This document shows, one piece after another, positions 60,501 through 64,000 of a stretch of 64,000 bases of DNA. The position numbers and the translations under genes were made by a program. The notes beneath the pieces were generated by a model that saw only the letters and a program-made list of their open reading frames with translations, had not been told where the DNA came from and did not search any database. Within the stretch, counting starts at the first letter, position 1, and the number at the start of each line of letters is the position of its first letter. The stretch is from Hymenolepis diminuta (lineage: Eukaryota > Platyhelminthes > Cestoda > Cyclophyllidea > Hymenolepididae), in contig CAADRB010000100.1 of NCBI GenBank assembly GCA_900708905.1, positions 24,221-88,220 of the forward strand. Reading direction: 5' to 3'.

Positions 60501-63427
60501 ACTTCCTTTAGGCTCACTCTCTCCTCTACCACTTTTATGGGACTACTCAATTGCTTTTAGTGTTTATGTGCTTTTCCACTTTATTATATATTATTTTTCC
60601 CTTTTCTCATAGTGAATTATAATACATTATTGAGACGGCTATATTATGACTGCTGAGTGAGTTATACATTTTGCGCCAAATAAATGTAAAAGCTTTTGCA
60701 AATGACTGCATCACTGTCATTAAGATAAAAATTAAAAATACTTGCATATATTCTTTGATGACTACATTCGCTACTTCGAAAAATTTTTCGTGTATGAACT
60801 AATGGCATTTCGATACACCGAATAAAGCACCACATCAAAGAAGTCTATTAGACTGGCATTTAAGTGCTTTCAATCTCAAAGATTCATAAAAGAAGACCGT
60901 TTAAAATCTCCACATAAACGATTCATTTTATTTCAAATACACATATAAAATGGCAATATCGGATGCTATTTACCCAGTTTTATACCAAATAATTCATGAG
61001 TCTCAAATTTCTGCCAGTTACAAGTCGGAGAGTAGCTAGCTGCTTCGCAAATACGAAGATGACAGGGTTTATACCTCAGTGGGAATACATCTTAACTAAA
61101 ACAACTCTGGTTATCGTCTTTCAAGCCGCTGTTATTATTAGGGAAGCAAATGGAACGAATTTCGCCGACGTTGGGACATCAGTCGCATTTAGGTGGTGGT
61201 GTCTGAGAGAGAGTTTATCATTTGGTTAGCCTCTGGTAGCTTGGAAACCACAGATACACCATTATCCATTCTTGTGAACTCGAATAGATAGTGATATACG
61301 ATTTCTACGGCTGTCAAACTTAATTAGCGAAAATGGAAACACAAATGAAGATTCTTGGAAAGAACTCCTGTTTAGCGATCTAGCATACAGTTTTTTGAAA
61401 CTTGACTTTAAACAATTTCATTATTCTCAAGCGTTTTAAGCACAGAAGGGGTTAGAACCAGAGTGATACCACTGTGGATCCAAAAAAAGACCTTTTTATT
61501 TCAATCTTCGTCTCTTCTAGTAAATGCAGCACTGAAAGTTATATAACATTTACGATCCACTTGTTTCGATGAGAACTGCAAATGATCACTTTATTTAATC
61601 GCTTAGATTCAATATAATTTTAATACAATATTATTTGTGGTTATTAATTAATCTTCAGGTAATAATTAAGTGCTAAAACATTAGAGATAAAAATTATGGA
61701 AAGCCTGTAATTAGCGCTTTTAACAATCATATGAAATGCGGTTGTATTTGTAAATTTGTCCCAGTACGTATATTTGAATGCAATTCAGTTGAAAATAACT
61801 TTAATGCCGGAAATTTTTCTTTGTTTCAAAATCCCCAGTTGATGAAGAATCATTATTCTGTTTTGTATATCCTCTGTATTACTGTGATACTGTTAATGGA
61901 TTATGCTAGTAAGATCCTTCAAAATGATGACCTTTGAGTAAGCAATACTATTTGGTCCTCACGAAGTCTGAAACCTTGACATAGCATAAAATTGCATGGT
62001 TTAAATAAATATTAATGCAAACATTTATTTACTTTGTTTTTAACTTACTTTTAGGCTTAGTAACAAGTCGTGGTTCGAAGGTTTGCTTCCACTCAGCTTG
62101 CACAACGGAAGCTCAAAAGCTCATAATCGGAATAAGAATTATAATGGAAGTGCTAGTGGAATTAAGGTACCAGCTACTCCACACACCGGTCGTCATATCT
62201 TCCGCGGAGGTCAAAAGACACCTGTTGTTTCGCCGCAACTTTCTGCACTCAAACAACCTTCCACTCCCCTGTCGCCAACACGAAGTTCACATCAACCCAA
62301 TACACCTCAACAGGTTCGTGTCAACAGGTCACTCATTGCTCCCCGAAAACCAATCGGGACATATCAAAAGTCAGGAATACCTCTACCCATCACTTCAGCT
62401 ATGCAGTCTGGGACTTACACCAGGGAATATGCTCTATCGCCTGAAGAAACTAACCACGTTGCTATGGTGAAGGGACGTCCATTTATTAAGGTCAAATCCG
62501 AAATAACACAGGTTAGTTTCATCGATAATAACTTTATTGTTACTCATTATTTCCCATAAATGCCTTAATTATAGGAAAGCATTTAAACACGAGGGTAGAT
62601 GAAAATTCCAATTAGGTGCGCAGGAGGTATATGATAATTAGAGAATAAAGCTAATGTAATTTATATTTTGGATTATGAATCTAAAAGTTTCTGCCGCACA
62701 TAATTTTCAAACATTTCGATTATACCTCCCTGCTCTTCGATGTAACCTGAAATAACTCTGGTAGTTGAGTTGTATCATATTATTCCAATTTTAAACACCT
62801 TCCATCATGTATCTCATCTTTTTATAACAAATAAGTCATTTTCCTTGGAAATATCTAATAATTAATGTCTCACTTTTCGTATTACACTCTATTTTTAGAT
62901 GTATTATGAGGACAACATTTTGGTTTGAAATATCCATAGACAAAATCCATATTTGGATACGAGCGTATTCTCTTATCCATTTAGGATAAAAGCAACAGGC
63001 AAATGAAATTTACAGACAACTCGTCTTTCTTTCGACCACTTACTGTTTCCGTCTCATGAATGCTTCGCTAATGGGGAATTGGTTTCCTTTTGGCGATTAA
63101 AAGTTAATAATTAAGTATATAGATTGCATTATTGTGAAAAATAAGTCTATTATTAGTGTTTTTTAATATGTGACTGCATTTCAGGAAATATTACTATTAT
63201 TAACCATGACTGCGCCGAAAACTTTTGTAATATTTAACCCGAACGCAGGCAACAGTAAAACATTTCAGCAGGAATACGGGATCGTGAAGAAGCTTATAGT
63301 GAAATCAGAATGTCAAGTCTTCCTTCACCCGATTTATGAGGACACTGAGTTGATCACTTTCTCAGAAAGGGTATCTAAATTACACTGTGATATTCAAATG
63401 TTCCAAAGCTCAATTTTCAATGAATGA
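24473..63427 (+). CDS. BRSK: BRSK/SAD-1 serine/threonine kinase
   Basis: AMPK-related kinase of the BRSK (SAD) family, which in other animals sets neuronal polarity and presynaptic organisation and is activated by LKB1. Fifteen exons join with all phases consistent (2721 nt, about 906 residues; human BRSK1/2 are 778 and 736). Kinase domain about 16-268: LGKGQTG loop, Lys45, HRDLKPEN with Asp138, DFG 156-158, activation loop LLETSCG with Thr171, HPW 264-266. Then come [14 protein letters not shown] (UBA-like region), DPPRKRIDS, a Ser/Pro-rich stretch, the signature WRARLNSL...[11 protein letters not shown] (about 616-637), KSWFE (678-682) and a diverged KA1-like end. About 110-120 extra residues separate KSWFE from [14 protein letters not shown]. 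Introns 1 and 2 are 36 nt; others reach 10.3 kb. Exon 10 is the weakest part of the model. Confidence 0.93.
24591..24771 (+). CDS. BRSK: BRSK exon 2
   Basis: Starts [20 protein letters not shown] with the ATP-anchoring Lys45, and continues [20 protein letters not shown] and YDVYENRKY. It ends in phase 2; intron 2 (24772-24807) is 36 nt with donor GTAGGT. Confidence 0.95.
24808..24948 (+). CDS. BRSK: BRSK exon 3
   Basis: Codes for [20 protein letters not shown] and [17 protein letters not shown], the start of the kinase C-lobe. Phase 2 on exit, donor GTACGT. The Cys of the CHRD motif is completed by exon 4. Confidence 0.95.
24949..26861 (+). other. BRSK intron 3
   Basis: 1.9 kb, very AT-rich, ending AATTCTTTTAG. 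No exon, RNA gene or recognisable repeat was seen. Confidence 0.85.
26862..26978 (+). CDS. BRSK: BRSK exon 4, catalytic loop and DFG
   Basis: Codes for [20 protein letters not shown] then [19 protein letters not shown]. It carries catalytic Asp138, the Mg-binding DFG and the LKB1-type target Thr171. It ends in phase 2 before GTGAGT. Confidence 0.95.
27160..27202. other. assembly gap (43 N)
   Basis: A run of 43 undetermined bases inside BRSK intron 4. True length is unknown; it does not touch any exon of the model. Confidence 0.99.
31650..31705 (-). repeat. SINE head fragment
   Basis: Minus-strand reading is GCACCTGTGGCGCAGTGGTC followed by AACGAACTTGGGA, close to the A-box part of the SINE-like copies at 2225-2405 and 14031-14190. 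No B box is visible, so it is a truncated or decayed copy. Confidence 0.45.
33060..33460. repeat. dispersed repeat, copy 2 of 2
   Basis: Partner of 16470-16900 in the same orientation. It shares TTGAATAAACCA, GAGAGATGAGGG, TTATGTCTGCGTGTGTATGG, GGAAGGACGTGAATGAG, GGGCAGTTATAG and GTCTAGATATGACAG-GGGG-TGAGT landmarks in the same order over about 400 bp. It has no coding content that I recognise. Confidence 0.6.
34850..35130 (-). mobile_element. LTR-like block, possibly a solo LTR
   Basis: GC-richer island in an AT-rich intron. On the minus strand it reads: two CCAAT motifs (AACCAATCAGAG and AAGAACCAATGAACAG), a CRE-like GTCACGTCAC, then CTCAATAAAGGAGCG, a polyadenylation-type hexamer. This promoter-then-AATAAA order within about 100 bp is typical of an LTR. 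No coding domains flank it and no terminal TG...CA or target duplication was defined. Confidence 0.3.
36217..36242. repeat. AT/GT dinucleotide run
   Basis: About ten AT units followed by GTGTGTG within BRSK intron 4; a simple microsatellite. Confidence 0.9.
37239..37272 (+). CDS. BRSK: BRSK exon 5, 34-nt microexon
   Basis: Codes for [11 protein letters not shown], the end of the activation segment with the APE-like Pro-Glu. Acceptor GATTTTCAG, donor CGG-GTAAGA. Its 34 nt restore phase 0 (555 nt to this point). The match to the invariant BRSK sequence makes it certain despite its size. Confidence 0.95.
37273..38799 (+). other. BRSK intron 5
   Basis: 1.5 kb, with a pyrimidine-rich stretch right after the donor (CCCCTTCTTTTCTCCTCCTC) and ending ATTTTTTTCCCAG. 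No further feature. Confidence 0.85.
38800..38868 (+). CDS. BRSK: BRSK exon 6
   Basis: 23 codons, [20 protein letters not shown] then LLV, containing the invariant Asp of kinase subdomain IX. Phase 0 at both ends, donor GTCAGT. The next intron (38869-39230) is 362 nt. Confidence 0.95.
38869..39230 (+). other. BRSK intron 6
   Basis: 362 nt, AT-rich, with a CT-rich acceptor region before TCAATTTTAG. Nothing else seen. Confidence 0.9.
39231..39377 (+). CDS. BRSK: BRSK exon 7
   Basis: 49 codons: [20 protein letters not shown], then [20 protein letters not shown] and RIS. This is the kinase C-lobe through subdomain XI. Phase 0, donor GTGAGT. Confidence 0.95.
39378..41219 (+). other. BRSK intron 7
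   Basis: 1.8 kb of AT-rich sequence ending TTTGGCTTTTAG. No coding or RNA feature recognised. Confidence 0.85.
41220..41254 (+). CDS. BRSK: BRSK exon 8, 35-nt microexon
   Basis: Codes for [11 protein letters not shown] plus two bases. The HPW motif marks the end of the kinase domain. Acceptor TTTTAG, donor GTAAGA, phase 2. It is joined to exon 9 to read HPWVTSDQEPP. Confidence 0.93.
41255..42978 (+). other. BRSK intron 8
   Basis: 1.7 kb ending ATATTTGTAG. A less AT-rich part at 41330-41560, with a GGTGGTGGTAGTGGTG run, may be old repeat DNA. No exon found. Confidence 0.8.
42979..43143 (+). CDS. BRSK: BRSK exon 9
   Basis: Codes for [20 protein letters not shown], then [20 protein letters not shown] and [11 protein letters not shown]. 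This is the linker and UBA-like region of BRSK. It ends in phase 2 as CCC TA before GTAAGT, so the next exon must begin with T or C to avoid a stop. Confidence 0.94.
43144..46260 (+). other. BRSK intron 9
   Basis: 3.1 kb, ending TCTGATTCAG if exon 10 is right. It holds the TA run at 45525-45547. An antisense 106-codon frame at 44856-45176 with a hydrophobic end is not supported as a gene. Confidence 0.65.
45525..45547. repeat. TA dinucleotide run
   Basis: About eleven TA units in BRSK intron 9; a simple microsatellite. Confidence 0.9.
46261..46346 (+). CDS. BRSK: BRSK exon 10, divergent (inferred)
   Basis: 86 nt between ATTCAG and GTAGCA. It enters in phase 2 with C (giving Tyr, not a stop) and leaves in phase 1 with G, exactly what exons 9 and 11 need. 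The product is [14 protein letters not shown] then [16 protein letters not shown]. Family members have here about 34 residues containing [13 protein letters not shown] and a PS-acidic stretch. The Lys, the hydrophobic run, the Arg and the length are kept, but identity is low. Another exon could have been missed, so this is a hypothesis. Confidence 0.5.
46347..52970 (+). other. BRSK intron 10 (6.6 kb)
   Basis: Long AT-rich intron ending TTTCTCTATTAG. It contains the antisense open frame at 50488-51000. No other feature could be supported. Confidence 0.65.
50488..51000 (-). CDS. unassigned antisense open frame, 171 codons
   Basis: Open from 51000 (after a TGA) to the TAG at 50488-50490, inside BRSK intron 10 on the opposite strand. 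I do not recognise a family. The product has a Lys/Arg-rich middle ([16 protein letters not shown]), then [58 protein letters not shown] and ends near [10 protein letters not shown]. There is no ATG near its start; the first Met falls after NNLLCI. An acceptor-like CATAGCAG ending at 50799 could open an exon of 311 nt. It could be an exon of a nested gene, an intronless retrocopy, or the remains of one. Confidence 0.4.
   Translation of the reverse strand, partial: LSSLFSIINWEIKWPFSDFFIPFCKLILVDSFISEPFKSKRYRFLLRKKVKLTGTTSRLNFIGIFIAGASNFPIEKEEVNNLLCIMTKKKHKMCSFVKAFRMRRDGVSIYILRQIPKKFVCKIRGHTVPPNTKFSFEELQKALSEYKSRNVSICELGISLDHHFDVFGKC
52971..53094 (+). CDS. BRSK: BRSK exon 11
   Basis: Begins with the family motif DPPRKRIDS (the Asp codon shared with exon 10), then [20 protein letters not shown] and [12 protein letters not shown]. 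Phase 1 in, phase 2 out, donor GTGAGT. Confidence 0.9.
53095..54720 (+). other. BRSK intron 11
   Basis: 1.6 kb ending TTTCATTTCAG. A segment at 53360-53460 has GTGTAGCGGTCAC and GGATTCAATGC, weakly like tRNA A and B boxes, too weak to call. Nothing else seen. Confidence 0.8.
54721..55222 (+). CDS. BRSK: BRSK exon 12, Ser/Pro-rich linker
   Basis: The longest exon, 502 nt, phase 2 in and 0 out. The product is Ser/Thr/Pro-rich with many SP sites ([40 protein letters not shown]). This corresponds to the proline-rich linker of BRSK proteins, probably disordered and heavily phosphorylated. Sequence is conserved only in composition. Confidence 0.88.
55223..59014 (+). other. BRSK intron 12
   Basis: 3.8 kb of AT-rich sequence ending CGATTTTCAG. 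No exon or RNA gene recognised; patches near 57640-57790 and 58550-58690 are less AT-rich but could not be assigned. Confidence 0.8.
59015..59352 (+). CDS. BRSK: BRSK exon 13, FLGSPRFHR signature
   Basis: A Ser/Asn-rich start is followed by [20 protein letters not shown] and [15 protein letters not shown], the strongest BRSK signature outside the kinase domain. It ends ...TPEPSPL in phase 2. The donor is CT-GTGGGT; the alternative GG-GTTTTT two codons later would create a stop with exon 14. Reading on past the donor meets TGA at 59367. Confidence 0.92.
59353..62054 (+). other. BRSK intron 13
   Basis: 2.7 kb of AT-rich sequence ending ACTTACTTTTAG. No coding signal or clear repeat seen. Confidence 0.8.
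62055..62511 (+). CDS. BRSK: BRSK exon 14, KSWF block with insertion
   Basis: Begins [20 protein letters not shown], matching the family's AK(K/R)SWFGNFISL, and ends [14 protein letters not shown] then IKVKSEITQ, matching the next family block EEQIFLVLKDKPLSSIKADI. In vertebrates only about six residues lie between these blocks; here there are about 120, rich in Ser, Pro, Asn, Gln and basic residues (for example [18 protein letters not shown]). Phase 2 in, 0 out, donor GTTAGT. Confidence 0.9.
62512..63184 (+). other. BRSK intron 14
   Basis: 673 nt, AT-rich, ending GACTGCATTTCAG. No other feature. Confidence 0.75.
63185..63427 (+). CDS. BRSK: BRSK exon 15 and stop (KA1-like end)
   Basis: 81 codons including TGA at 63425-63427, entering in phase 0. 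Joined to exon 14 it reads [14 protein letters not shown], aligning with KADIVHAFLSI. Further on, [11 protein letters not shown] and [15 protein letters not shown] fit the last strand and helix of the BRSK KA1-like domain. Identity is low. An alternative is that ATG 63207 opens another gene, because [12 protein letters not shown] resembles the start of lipid-kinase domains. Phase, position and the stop favour BRSK. Confidence 0.65.
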   Translation, partial: EILLLLTMTAPKTFVIFNPNAGNSKTFQQEYGIVKKLIVKSECQVFLHPIYEDTELITFSERVSKLHCDIQMFQSSIFNE

Positions 63428-64000
63428 CCTCCGCGCTTTTTGGATGAGTTCATGTCGGCAAAGCTCAGGATTTAATTGAATGGTTTCTCACTCCACTCTG
63501 ATTCATTTGCATCTTCTTATAGCCATGCGCGGGCAGATGAGACTAGCAAAGACATTTTAAACATTGTGAGGCTCAAGATAATCCCTTTTAATAAGGTGAA
63601 TAATTGAATTATTTATAACTAAATTAATAAACGTATAAAATTGTTACTTTAATTTCCTGTTTGGATGAAAATACTTCATTTTATTCAACAGTGAGATATA
63701 AATCTTTGCTGGAAAGTTAGTGTAACCAAATTAAGAAATATCAGGATCAATCTCCTTCCAAAAAAGAAAAATCTGGAGCTTGTTTAGGTGATAAGAAATT
63801 TGAAATTCGATGTGACGTTAGCTCTTTTAGCTACCAGTAGATGAATTGAAAGTTTAATCGCTGAAACGTTTTACGGATTTTTGGGTTTGAGTAAATGTTT
63901 AGACCAATTATTTTATTTGAATATTCATATAATTTAAATTGTCTTTCTTCGTCTTCTTGCAATATCAAAATGGTTTTGACATTAAATTGTACGGATGCAG
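63428..64000 (+). other. BRSK 3' flank
   Basis: 573 nt after the stop. It contains an AATAAA (63626-63631) and then AT-rich DNA. No following gene is visible before the window ends. Confidence 0.6.
63626..63631 (+). terminator. candidate polyadenylation signal of BRSK
   Basis: AATAAA in AAATTAATAAACG about 200 nt after the stop codon, a usual distance. In such AT-rich DNA the hexamer can occur by chance, so support is modest. Confidence 0.4.

Noticed and set aside
63207..63427. ATG-started frame with NPNAG, read as a diacylglycerol or sphingolipid kinase.
   Set aside because: The frame ends at a TGA with no GGDG motif, and the segment joins BRSK exon 14 in the correct phase with C-terminal similarity. 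Kept as an alternative only.
1..64000. CRISPR arrays, rRNA genes, prophage or bacterial operons.
   Set aside because: No regularly spaced repeats, rRNA cores or prokaryotic gene packing were seen; the window is eukaryotic.

Overview
The window is animal nuclear DNA with split genes and no bacterial-type operons. By inference it comes from a parasitic flatworm (Neodermata, a trematode or a cestode). The grounds are the look of the protein homologues, the AT-rich non-coding DNA, and a characteristic intron pattern: several introns of only 34-40 nt near the 5' ends of genes, then introns of 1-10 kb. Species cannot be read from the sequence. A run of 43 N (27160-27202) marks a draft assembly.

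Three conserved genes were assembled exon by exon, and every splice phase was checked. (1) Minus strand, 2951-4598: the 5' half of NDUFA9, a mitochondrial complex I subunit. Its 3' exons were not seen and probably lie before base 1. (2) Plus strand, about 14856-22671: a USP46/USP12-type ubiquitin-specific protease of seven exons, about 397 residues, with Cys, His and Asp catalytic residues. (3) Plus strand, 24473-63427: a BRSK/SAD-1 polarity kinase, 15 exons, about 906 residues, apparently complete. It has an intact kinase domain, the LKB1-type activation loop, the polarity-kinase C-terminal signature and a flatworm-like insertion in the C-terminal domain. One divergent exon (46261-46346) is inferred mainly from splice phase and position.

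The 10 kb between the divergent NDUFA9 and USP46 genes holds a decayed Ty3/Gypsy LTR retrotransposon on the minus strand (about 8941-13425), with recognisable gag, protease, RT, RNase H and integrase plus stops, frameshifts and an altered RT active site. It also holds an unassigned 130-codon ORF (6541-6933) and a tRNA-derived SINE-like copy (14031-14190). Further dispersed repeats lie in introns: SINE-like copies near 195-375, 2225-2405, 3575-3745 and 31650-31705, a two-copy family of about 400 bp (16470-16900 and 33060-33460), an LTR-like block (34850-35130) and two dinucleotide runs. An unexplained 171-codon open frame lies antisense in a BRSK intron (50488-51000).

The genes do not form a functional cluster: they act in mitochondrial respiration, deubiquitination and cell-polarity signalling. 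No clearly new biological system was found. The best leads are the intron/microexon architecture of BRSK and USP46, the diverged and inserted BRSK C-terminal half, and the antisense ORF.
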